Below, one piece after another: positions 7,252 through 14,549 of a stretch of DNA of 52,088 bases (within the stretch, counting starts at the first letter, position 1; each line of letters opens with the position of its first letter). Location of the stretch: contig JAILIS010000037.1 of assembly GCA_024695145.1 (NCBI GenBank), forward strand, positions 1 to 52,088, written 5' to 3'. Source of the stretch: Lachnospiraceae bacterium (lineage in GTDB: Bacteria; Bacillota; Clostridia; Lachnospirales; Lachnospiraceae). A program made the translations under genes and the position numbers. The notes below the pieces were generated by a model. That model ran no database searches. It had not been told where the DNA came from and saw only the letters and a list, made by a program, of their open reading frames with translations.

Positions 7252-8355
7252 ATGAATAATGAATTCGACATACAGCAGTATATGACGGAAGGTGTGGAAC
7301 GTGTTGTTTCCGATGCCGTTAAAGCAACGCTCAGGAATCCGAAAGAAAGTGCTTTCATGCTCGGATTTGCAAGAGCGAGTGCGGCTGCTTCCGCAAAGAG
7401 AAAAAAAGCGAAGAAGAAGGGGGAACACATCCCGCCGTTTCTCATAGCGAGCATTACGAGTAAATGTAACCTTCACTGCGCGGGATGCTACTCGAGGTGC
7501 AACCATGCGACCGTTGATTCCGAACCCGTGACGCAGCTTTCCGATGAGGAATGGTACAAAATCTTTGATGAGGCGGATCAGCTCGGGATCAGTTTCATAC
7601 TGCTCGCCGGCGGTGAGCCGATGCTCCGCAGGGATGTCATAGAGGCAGCGGGAAGGAAGAAAAACATCCTGTTTCCGATATTTACAAACGGAACGTTTAT
7701 GGATGAGCGCTACCTTGAACTGTTCGACAGCAGCCGCAACCTTATCCCGATCATGAGCATAGAAGGAAAGAAGGATATCACCGACGCGAGGCGCGGAGTG
7801 GGAATATACGACCGCCTTATCGGGAACATGGATGAACTTCATGAGCGCGGGCTCATATTCGGCGCGTCCGTTACGGTCACGACCGAAAATATCAAAGAAG
7901 TAACGTCGGATGAATTCCTGCGGGAGCTTTCCGACAGAGGCTGCAAGGCTGTGATCTATGTGGAGTTCGTGCCGGTCACGGAAGATGCCGGACACCTTGC
8001 ACCGGGAGATGCCGACAGGGAGTATCTTACAAAAGAGATCGCGCGGCTTCGCGAAGAAAGACCTGAGATGGTATACATCTCGTTCCCAGGCGATGAGAAG
8101 AGCTCCGGCGGATGTGTTGCAGCAGGCAGAGGATTTTTCCATATCAATTCGCACGGCGGTGCGGAACCATGTCCGTTCTCACCTTATTCGGATGTGAACA
8201 TCAGAAATTCTTCGCTGCTCGATGCCATGCATTCACCGCTGTTTACGGCATTACGCGATTCGGACATTCTGAAAGACGATCATGCGGGGGGATGCGTTCT
8301 GTATGAAAAACGCGACCTTGTCAGCAGTCTTATAAACGAAAAAGTGGGAGCGTAA
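7252..8355 (+). CDS. Radical SAM protein
   Basis: 367 residues. The [4Fe-4S] cluster motif is Cys72-X3-Cys76-X2-Cys79 (SKCNLHCAGC), followed by the AGGEP motif at about 126-130 that binds S-adenosylmethionine. The N-terminal 60 residues form helices with a basic KRKKAKKK patch. The C-terminal third has Cys residues in GGCVAAGRG, AEPCPFSP and GGCVL, resembling a shortened SPASM or twitch domain that would hold a second cluster. The substrate is unknown; no precursor peptide lies next to it. Ribosome site GGAAGGGAAG. It follows the dehydrogenase by 35 bases and is likely cotranscribed. Confidence 0.88.
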   Translation: MNNEFDIQQYMTEGVERVVSDAVKATLRNPKESAFMLGFARASAAASAKRKKAKKKGEHIPPFLIASITSKCNLHCAGCYSRCNHATVDSEPVTQLSDEEWYKIFDEADQLGISFILLAGGEPMLRRDVIEAAGRKKNILFPIFTNGTFMDERYLELFDSSRNLIPIMSIEGKKDITDARRGVGIYDRLIGNMDELHERGLIFGASVTVTTENIKEVTSDEFLRELSDRGCKAVIYVEFVPVTEDAGHLAPGDADREYLTKEIARLREERPEMVYISFPGDEKSSGGCVAAGRGFFHINSHGGAEPCPFSPYSDVNIRNSSLLDAMHSPLFTALRDSDILKDDHAGGCVLYEKRDLVSSLINEKVGA

Positions 8356-8384
8356 AGATTCCATAAAGATCGGAGGAAATGATA

Positions 8385-9197
8385 ATGAACAAAGATCTGA
8401 TGGATACGATAAAAGGCAGAAAAAGCGTCCGCTCATATGACGACGTGCCTGTAGGAGACGACGTCAGAAAAGATATCGAAGAGTATGTAAAGGACCTTCC
8501 GAATCCTTTTAACATTCCGGTTGAGTTCGTGATACTCGATGCAAATGAGCACGGACTTTCGAGCCCTGTCGTATCGGGCGGGCAGCTGTATGTTGCCGCC
8601 AAGGTGAAAAAAGGACCGTATGCGGATGTGGCATTCGGATACTCATTTGAAAAGTTTGTGCTGCATGCATGGTCACTCGGACTCGGTACCGTCTGGATCG
8701 GCGGCACGATGAAAAGAGAAGTGTTTGAAAAGGCGGCAGGCCTTGAGGCGGGCGAGATGATGCCGTGCGTCAGTCCTGTCGGTTATCCGGCGGCGAAGCG
8801 CTCCCTTAAAGAGACGATGATGCGAAAAGGCATCGGCGCCGATTCACGCCTGCCCGGTGAGAAACTGTTCTTTAAAGATGACTGGGGATCTCCGCTTGAG
8901 GCTCCTTCCGACATGAAGGATATTCTCGAAATGGTAAGGTGGGCTCCGTCGGCAGTCAACAAACAGCCGTGGAGGATCATCGAAAAAGACGGTGTATGGC
9001 ACTTCTATGAAAAGAAGGATAAAGGATTTGTAAATGATGCAACGGGTGATCTTCAGAAGATAGATGTCGGCATTGCTCTGTGCCATTTCTTAATGGGACT
9101 CGAAGAGCAGAGAAAACAGGCCGAAGTCAAGATAAACGACCCCTTGCTGAAAACACCCTCAGACGCCGAGTATATCGCAAGCGTCAGGGTATTGTAG
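8385..9197 (+). CDS. Nitroreductase-family protein (TM1586-like)
   Basis: 270 residues. The N-terminal RKSVRSYDD and the later WAPSAVNKQPWR are the signature of FMN-dependent nitroreductases, here as the two-half TM1586-type fold in which one chain holds two pseudo-repeats. It probably reduces a nitro or quinone compound, or another electrophile, with NAD(P)H. An in-frame ATG at 8379 lies only two bases from the GGAGG, so 8385 (eight-base spacing) is preferred. Third gene of the dehydrogenase run; its end overlaps the convergent YjbR-MGMT gene by 14 bases. Confidence 0.85.
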   Translation: MNKDLMDTIKGRKSVRSYDDVPVGDDVRKDIEEYVKDLPNPFNIPVEFVILDANEHGLSSPVVSGGQLYVAAKVKKGPYADVAFGYSFEKFVLHAWSLGLGTVWIGGTMKREVFEKAAGLEAGEMMPCVSPVGYPAAKRSLKETMMRKGIGADSRLPGEKLFFKDDWGSPLEAPSDMKDILEMVRWAPSAVNKQPWRIIEKDGVWHFYEKKDKGFVNDATGDLQKIDVGIALCHFLMGLEEQRKQAEVKINDPLLKTPSDAEYIASVRVL

Positions 9198-9822
9198 ACT
9201 GATCCCATTGATATAATGACAGGTCGACTCTGTTGTTTGTCACGCTGACCCCTTCGGACATCAGAAGTTCGGCCTGTCTGCCCGGCCCGCCAAATGCAAA
9301 CTCACCGGACAGTTCTCCCTTGGAATTAACTACTCTGTAACAAGGGATATGATCCGGATCCGGATTGTTATGAAGCGCATTTCCGACTGCGCGGGCCATC
9401 ATTTTGTCTCCGGCCACCTGCGCGATCTGCCCGTAGGTGGCCACCTTTCCGTACGGTATCTGTTTTACCGCCTCATATATCATCTTTGATGCACTGTACG
9501 ATACCAGATCGTAGCTCTCGGCGATCATCAGCTTTATATCGTCATCGGGGATCGTTCCGTCGAGTATTATCGTGTTCCAGTGATCTTTGTTCTGATGATA
9601 TCCGGGGATGACGGATCCGTATATGTCCCTCCAGAAAAAAATCCTTTCGGGATCGGCTTTGACGTTGAGATTGATATGGCCGTTTCGTTCATAAGTCCAC
9701 AGAAAAGCTTTCCTGTTACCTTTATATCTGACAAGTATCCAGTTATCGTCATGAAAAGGCGTATCCGTATAAGTGTCCGGAAATGACAGTCCGTAGGCAA
9801 GTGCCTCATCTCTTGTTTTCAT
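9184..9822 (-). CDS. MmcQ/YjbR domain fused to an MGMT-like alkyltransferase domain
   Basis: 212 residues. Residues 1-108 are an MmcQ/YjbR (DUF419) domain with HDDNWILVRY and the W-x-T-I segment of that DNA-binding-like fold. Residues 112-200 are the C-terminal domain of O6-alkylguanine-DNA alkyltransferase: helix-turn-helix with YGKVATYGQIA, the Arg in MMARAVGNAL, and the IPCYRVV active site with the acceptor Cys161 present. True alkyltransferases read PCHRV; the His-to-Tyr change may lower reactivity, so it could be a repair enzyme or an alkyltransferase-like recognition protein. The ribosome site is AGGAGA. Confidence 0.85.
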   Translation of the reverse strand: MKTRDEALAYGLSFPDTYTDTPFHDDNWILVRYKGNRKAFLWTYERNGHINLNVKADPERIFFWRDIYGSVIPGYHQNKDHWNTIILDGTIPDDDIKLMIAESYDLVSYSASKMIYEAVKQIPYGKVATYGQIAQVAGDKMMARAVGNALHNNPDPDHIPCYRVVNSKGELSGEFAFGGPGRQAELLMSEGVSVTNNRVDLSLYQWDQSTIP

Positions 9823-9903
9823 CGTCTGTTCTCCTGTTCCACCTCATATTATAAGTAACGGCATACCTTTCATCAATGCCGTTGTAAAAGAAAATTCTAA
9901 TAA

Positions 9904-9936
9904 CCTATTGACATAGTAGGGGAATATGTATATAAT
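9904..9936 (+). promoter_or_regulatory. Consensus promoter with Rrf2 operator-like dyad for the sulfur island
   Basis: Perfect TTGACA (9908-9913), 17-base spacer and TATAAT (9931-9936). The -35 box lies within CCTA-N9-TAGG (9904-9920). The same arrangement is found before iscS on the other strand (20346-20380), with about 20 of the aligned bases identical. The likely binder is the Rrf2 protein encoded at once downstream, by autoregulation; this is inference. Confidence 0.75.
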
Positions 9937-9967
9937 CCACTCAATACATTTTTTGGAGAGTGTGACT

Positions 9968-10408
9968 ATGAAAGTATCAACAAGAGTGGAATACGGACTG
10001 ATAGCGCTTACGGACATCGTCATTCACAGCAGTGACGGAGAGAGTATCTCGGCACCGGATATATCCCAGAGACAGAATATCTCCAGAAAGTATCTGGAGC
10101 ATATCCTTCTCCTTCTCAGACAGGCGGGGTTTATCACCGCCCAGAAAGGTCTCAGAGGCGGATATACACTTTCCAGGCCGGCAGACAGTATCCGTCTGTC
10201 GGAAGTTATCAATGCGCTTGATAACAATATCCTGTCCGGTATGGATGCAAAAGATGACGGCGGAGAGCTTCGGGCAGTGATCAACGAACACTTCTGGGGA
10301 AGGATCAATGACGATCTGAACCGGTATACGAGCGATCTGAAGCTGAGTGATTTTGCAAACGGGTGCCGTAACAATTTTTCCGATACATGGGATATGTACG
10401 TGATTTGA
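9968..10408 (+). CDS. Rrf2-family transcriptional regulator (CymR/IscR-like)
   Basis: 146 residues. The N-terminal winged helix has the family marks: VEYGLIALTDI, ISRKYLEHILLLLRQAGFI and KGLRGGYTLSRP. The three-cysteine cluster-binding loop of IscR is absent; the only Cys is late in the chain (NGCRN). That points to a CymR-type sensor, which in Bacillus works together with CysK, rather than an iron-sulfur protein. Start 9968 follows a GGAG; an upstream ATG at 9926 would lie inside the promoter. It heads the sulfur island and may also control iscS-iscU through the shared operator and respond to cysK, 12 kb away. Confidence 0.85.
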   Translation: MKVSTRVEYGLIALTDIVIHSSDGESISAPDISQRQNISRKYLEHILLLLRQAGFITAQKGLRGGYTLSRPADSIRLSEVINALDNNILSGMDAKDDGGELRAVINEHFWGRINDDLNRYTSDLKLSDFANGCRNNFSDTWDMYVI

Positions 10409-10420
10409 GGTAAGTGTCTG

Positions 10421-11659
10421 ATGGGAGATAAACGCGGATTCAATACGGGCCTGCTTCACGATACAGCCGGCAGATATGCAAACGGACAGATACTGCCGCC
10501 CATATCGCAGGTAACGGCCTTTGAATATGAGAGCATGGAAGAGCTCGAGAAGGTGTTCGCACATAAAAGTATGGGATTTGCTTACACACGGATCGGCAAT
10601 CCAACGCTTGCGGCTTTCGAGCAGAAGATCAACCGGCTTGAGGGCGGGATCGGCAGCATAAGCTGCAGCAGCGGTATGTCGGCGATATCGTCAACGATAC
10701 TCGGGATCTGCGAAGAGGGTGACGAGATCATCGCGGGACGCGGTCTTTACGGCGGGACGATCGATCTGCTGCATGACCTTGAAAAGCTCGGGATACATAC
10801 TGTGTATGCGGATGAGCTTGACGGCGATACGGTCAGAAAGCTTGTGACGGAAAAGACAAAGGCGGTTTTCGGTGAAGCGATCAGTAACCCTTCACTAACA
10901 GTTCTCGATATTGAAGATGTTGCAGCGGCAGCTCACGAGAAGGGCATCCCGCTCGTTGTGGATTCGACGACTGCCACCCCGTACATCATCAGCCCCATAA
11001 GGCACGGAGCCGATATCGTGATCCATTCGACGTCTAAGTATATCAACGGCGGCGGTAATGCGATCGGCGGAGTGATAACGGACGCAGGCAGGTTTGTCTG
11101 GAAGGCCGAAAAGCACGGGGCACTGGCTGATTTTGTCAGGTACGGTAAAATGGCATTTCTGCTGAGACTGAGAACGGACCTGTGGGAAAATCTCGGCGGA
11201 TGCATGGCTCCGGTGAACGCATACCTTTCATATATCGGAGCAGATACGCTGGGGCTTAGGATGGAGCGGATATGCTCAAATGCGGATGCACTCGCCCGCG
11301 CCCTTGATCGCGAAGAAAGCATTTCGGTAAGTTACCTTACGCTTCCGACGCATCCGTATCACGAGCATTCCAAAAGGCTTCTTAAAGGCCTCGGAGGCGG
11401 GATACTGACCATCCGGGCCGGTTCGAAGGACAGGGCTTTTCGGATCATCAATGCACTTAAGTACGCGAAGATCGCGAGCAACATAGGGGATATGAGAACG
11501 CTTGTGATACACCCGGCATCGACACTTTACATACACACCGGAAAAGATGAGGCTGAGGCCGCGGGAGTATACGAAGATACGATACGCGTAAGCGTCGGGA
11601 TAGAAGATAAGGAAGACCTCATAGAGGATTTTACAAACGCAGTGAGAAGCACCATTTGA
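10421..11659 (+). CDS. metY: O-acetylhomoserine/O-acetylserine sulfhydrylase (MetY-like)
   Basis: 412 residues of the Cys/Met-metabolism PLP-enzyme family. The PLP lysine is in HSTSKYINGGG and the FAYTRIGNPT segment matches the substrate loop; SCSSGMSAIS is the cofactor phosphate loop. Such enzymes join sulfide, or sulfur from a carrier-protein thiocarboxylate, to an acetylated homoserine or serine. In Wolinella a MetY of this family takes sulfur from the ubiquitin-like carrier HcyS, next to a JAMM peptidase and an E1-like enzyme, which is just what follows here. Twelve bases after the Rrf2 gene; its stop overlaps a possible TTG of the next gene. Confidence 0.88.
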   Translation: MGDKRGFNTGLLHDTAGRYANGQILPPISQVTAFEYESMEELEKVFAHKSMGFAYTRIGNPTLAAFEQKINRLEGGIGSISCSSGMSAISSTILGICEEGDEIIAGRGLYGGTIDLLHDLEKLGIHTVYADELDGDTVRKLVTEKTKAVFGEAISNPSLTVLDIEDVAAAAHEKGIPLVVDSTTATPYIISPIRHGADIVIHSTSKYINGGGNAIGGVITDAGRFVWKAEKHGALADFVRYGKMAFLLRLRTDLWENLGGCMAPVNAYLSYIGADTLGLRMERICSNADALARALDREESISVSYLTLPTHPYHEHSKRLLKGLGGGILTIRAGSKDRAFRIINALKYAKIASNIGDMRTLVIHPASTLYIHTGKDEAEAAGVYEDTIRVSVGIEDKEDLIEDFTNAVRSTI

Positions 11660-11661
11660 TC

Positions 11662-12090
11662 ATGAACAGGAATGTAACGATATCAAAAAGAAATATCGAG
11701 AGTATCATCGGATGCGCGTATGATGCCTATCCCGAGGAATGCTGCGGATTGATGTTTTCAAGGTCGGTCGCCGGTGATCCGCTAACGGTTGATGCTTATT
11801 CGGAGATGACACAGGAGACAAATACATCCGATCATTACGCGATGGATCCGTTTGAACTTACGGCAAAGGAGAATTCTTTCAGAAAAAGAGGTTATGAGAT
11901 CGCCGGATTTTACCACTCACATCCGGACAGCGCCGCATCACTGTCGGATGAGGACGAGCAGCTTATGATTCCCGGGATGGTCTACCTGGTGATATCGCTC
12001 ATGCACGGACGATGTTCCGGCTTCAGTGCATGGATCAAGGACAGCAGCGAATCCGCTCCGGTGCGGATGTGGATCAGAGAGAGGGCCTGA
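11662..12090 (+). CDS. JAMM (Mec+/Prok-JAB) metallopeptidase, copy 1
   Basis: 142 residues. The zinc site of JAMM peptidases is complete: Glu26 in PEECCGL, His85 and His87 in YHSHP, and Ser95/Asp98 in SLSDED. Prokaryotic members (Mec+, QbsD, HcyD) cut after the Gly-Gly of ubiquitin-like sulfur carriers, either freeing a cysteinyl product or trimming a blocked precursor. The next gene encodes such a carrier fused to its E1 with an internal Gly-Gly, so it is the obvious substrate. ATG 11662 is used; a TTG two codons upstream overlaps the metY stop. The ribosome site is weak, so translational coupling to metY is likely. Confidence 0.88.
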   Translation: MNRNVTISKRNIESIIGCAYDAYPEECCGLMFSRSVAGDPLTVDAYSEMTQETNTSDHYAMDPFELTAKENSFRKRGYEIAGFYHSHPDSAASLSDEDEQLMIPGMVYLVISLMHGRCSGFSAWIKDSSESAPVRMWIRERA

Positions 12091-12092
12091 AA

Positions 12093-13553
12093 ATGAAAGT
12101 GATTATCTCAGCCACGCTCAGGACGTTCTTTGACAGGAACACCGAGGCGGAGGTGAAGGCAAATACAATTGAAGAGATACTAAAAGAGCTTACGGAACGT
12201 TTTCCCGAGGCAAAGAAGGGCCTCTATGACGAAGACGGAAACATACGCAGATTCATCAGGATCTTTGCGGGAGACGAAGACGTAACGGATGTATCAAGAC
12301 ACGGTGAAGAACTTGACGGCACAAAACATGTTATGCTCCTGCCTTTTGTCGCCGGCGGCGCCCCGAAGGAAAAGCTGATCTCCGATGAAAGGGCCAAGGC
12401 GGTCAGTCTCGATGATAAGGATATAGACCGGTTTAACAGACATCTGCTCCTTCGCGAGATAGGAGTAAAGGGCCAGAAGAGGATAAGGGCCGCCAAAGTT
12501 GCGGTCATAGGTGCGGGGGCTTTGGGCTCACCGGTGATACAGTACCTTGCCGCAGCCGGAGTCGGAACTATAAAAGTCATCGATCACGACACCGTTGCAC
12601 TCGGAAATCTTCAGAGCCAGGTGATACATTCGTCGAAGGACGTAAAGCGTCCCAAGGCGGCATCGGCAAGAGATACGATACGCAATATCGACAGGAACAT
12701 CGAAGTGATAGCGGAAAATCAGCAGCTGACGCAGGAAAATGCCGCGGAACTTATCGAAGGATATGACCTTGTTATCGACTGTACGGACAATTACAGATCG
12801 AGATATCTGATAAATGATGCGTGTATCCTTGCGAATATCCCGCTCGTATTCGGTGCGATCTATCAGTATGAAGGCCAGGTCGGGATACTCGGTTATGATG
12901 ACGGCCCGTGTCTGCGGTGCCTGTATCCCGAACCGCCCGAGCCCGGACTCGTCCCGACATGTGCCGAAGGCGGCACCATCAGTCCGCTCGGCGGGATAAT
13001 AGGGAGCATACAGGCCAATGAAGCACTGAAGCTTATCATCGGTGTTGGCGAACATCTTTCGGGAAAGCTTCTTACGGTCGATGCGATGAATCTGCACTCG
13101 GGTATCGTAAACGTATGTAAAGACGAGCGCTGTCCGCTTTGCGGCAGGGATCCCGTTATTACCGGGATCGAAGATATCGATTACGAGGAACTGTGCGGCC
13201 TGAAGAAGGAAGAGGAAGCGGAGGCTTCCGTAGTCGGGCTCACACCCGAAGAGCTTGCCGAGAGGATCGAGAACGGCGAGAAGATCACGATAGTGGATGT
13301 AAGGGAGCCGCATGAGCGTGCACTGATCAAATTCCCTTATGCGCTTGTGATACCGATAGGACAGCTTGCAAGAAGACAGAAGGAACTGGATCCGCAGGTG
13401 GACACGATATTCATCTGCAAAGAAGGTAAAAGGAGTATCCTCGCGATAAACACACTTCGCGAAGCAGGATATAAAGGACCGCTATACAATCTCAAAGGCG
13501 GAATGGATGCGATGAAAGACATCATATTCTCCTATGAGGGCGGCGGTCTGTAG
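12093..13553 (+). CDS. CysO/MoaD-like carrier fused to E1-like (ThiF/MoeB) and rhodanese domains
   Basis: 486 residues in three parts. Residues 1-89 are a beta-grasp sulfur carrier ending in LLPFVAGG, very like the CysO C-terminus, but the chain runs on (APKEK). Residues about 100-375 are an adenylating E1-like domain with the GAGALG loop, the DCTDN segment, zinc pairs CLRC and CPLC, and PTC before a Gly-rich loop. Residues about 390-486 are a rhodanese with VDVREPHE and the active loop CKEGKRS. E1 plus rhodanese equals MoeBR-type enzymes, which activate and load sulfur on carriers. The Gly-Gly at 88-89 is internal and must be cut before it can be adenylated. Start 12093 lies two bases after the JAMM stop. 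Confidence 0.9.
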   Translation: MKVIISATLRTFFDRNTEAEVKANTIEEILKELTERFPEAKKGLYDEDGNIRRFIRIFAGDEDVTDVSRHGEELDGTKHVMLLPFVAGGAPKEKLISDERAKAVSLDDKDIDRFNRHLLLREIGVKGQKRIRAAKVAVIGAGALGSPVIQYLAAAGVGTIKVIDHDTVALGNLQSQVIHSSKDVKRPKAASARDTIRNIDRNIEVIAENQQLTQENAAELIEGYDLVIDCTDNYRSRYLINDACILANIPLVFGAIYQYEGQVGILGYDDGPCLRCLYPEPPEPGLVPTCAEGGTISPLGGIIGSIQANEALKLIIGVGEHLSGKLLTVDAMNLHSGIVNVCKDERCPLCGRDPVITGIEDIDYEELCGLKKEEEAEASVVGLTPEELAERIENGEKITIVDVREPHERALIKFPYALVIPIGQLARRQKELDPQVDTIFICKEGKRSILAINTLREAGYKGPLYNLKGGMDAMKDIIFSYEGGGL

Positions 13554-13589
13554 AAAAAATCATCTGATTCAATCAAGGAGGACCATTTT

Positions 13590-14549
13590 ATGGCAAAGGA
13601 AACTGTTAACACAACAGCAGGGATCAATGCACTCGGCTCAAAAGCTGCATATAACCTTGCGAACATTACCAAGACCAAGCCGCAGTACGGAGCTCTCACT
13701 CCCAGGTGGCTGACCAAAATGCTTGAGTTCAAAGGACTCGAGACAGGTATCTATCGCGTGAACAGGGTCGTGGAAGGAGATACTCCTCTTGACGTACTGT
13801 GTTCACAGACCAAGAAGAGCGATATCATTCCCGCAGGCTACGTTGAGTATGAGACTGAACCCAGGGAATACGTTCTCAATTCGATCTCAACCATAATCAA
13901 TGTAAACACGGCAGTGGAAGACGTATACAGCTCTCCGTACGATCAGGTACAGGAGCAGCTCGGCCTTGCCATAGAATCGCTTCGCGAACGTCAGGAAAGT
14001 CAGCTGATCAACAATGATGACTACGGTCTTCTCAAGAATGTTTCCGACTCTCAGCGCATCCAGACAAGGAACGGTGCACCCACTCCCGACGATCTTGATG
14101 AACTGATCTCAAAAGTATGGAAAGAGCCTTCATTCTTCCTTGCACATCCGAGAGCCATAGCGGCATTTGAAAGAGAGTGCACAAAGCGCGGAGTGCCGCC
14201 TGTGATCACAAATATTGCAGGAGGAACATTCCTTACATGGAGAGGCATACCCGTGATCCCCACGGACAAACTTCTCGTTGACGGACTTAAGAATCCCACA
14301 TCCGAGAGCGGCAAGACCAACATCCTCCTTATCCGTACAGGAGAGGCAAAGCGCGGTGTCATCGGTCTGTTCCAGGCGGGGCTCAAGAATGAGCACTCCA
14401 GAGGACTGTCGGTCCGTTTCCGCGGAATAGATGATAAGGGAGTAGCATCCTATCTGCTGTCATTATACTGCTCGGCAGCCATCCTTGCCGATGATGCCAT
14501 AGCCGTACTTGAGGACGTGGAAGTGGGTGAATACTATGATTACGACTGA
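13590..14549 (+). CDS. Family 2A encapsulin shell protein (SrpI-like)
   Basis: 319 residues, the normal length. The whole chain follows the cyanobacterial SrpI pattern: LAN-TKT-PQ and TPRWL near the start, GIYRVNRVV, YVEYET-PREY, DVYSSPYDQ, the ERQESQLINN-YGLL helix, GAPTPDDLDELISKVWK-PSFFLAHP, TWRGIPVIP and GLSVRF-GID. These are the features of Family 2 encapsulins, HK97-fold proteins that form 24-nm shells. Family 2A shells package a cysteine desulfurase; that gene follows at once and overlaps by 14 bases. No cyclic-nucleotide-binding insert is present, so it is 2A and not 2B. Ribosome site AAGGAGG. Part of the Rrf2 operon. Confidence 0.93.
   Translation: MAKETVNTTAGINALGSKAAYNLANITKTKPQYGALTPRWLTKMLEFKGLETGIYRVNRVVEGDTPLDVLCSQTKKSDIIPAGYVEYETEPREYVLNSISTIINVNTAVEDVYSSPYDQVQEQLGLAIESLRERQESQLINNDDYGLLKNVSDSQRIQTRNGAPTPDDLDELISKVWKEPSFFLAHPRAIAAFERECTKRGVPPVITNIAGGTFLTWRGIPVIPTDKLLVDGLKNPTSESGKTNILLIRTGEAKRGVIGLFQAGLKNEHSRGLSVRFRGIDDKGVASYLLSLYCSAAILADDAIAVLEDVEVGEYYDYD

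Noticed and set aside
7198..8154. Minus-strand frame of 318 codons opposite the radical SAM gene
   Set aside because: The plus strand encodes a clear radical SAM protein with cluster motif; the antisense frame shows no family pattern and lacks a ribosome site.
10421..11659. Cystathionine gamma-lyase or gamma-synthase
   Set aside because: These belong to the same superfamily, but the shorter form with the SKYINGGG context and neighbours that make sulfur carriers fits sulfhydrylase better; not fully excluded.
12528..13313. Minus-strand frame of 261 codons opposite the carrier-E1-rhodanese gene
   Set aside because: Shadow frame caused by codon bias; no recognisable motif.
13590..14549. Phage capsid gene
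   Set aside because: Though the fold is HK97-like, the sequence follows Family 2 encapsulins along its length, the partner is a desulfurase, and no phage genes are near.
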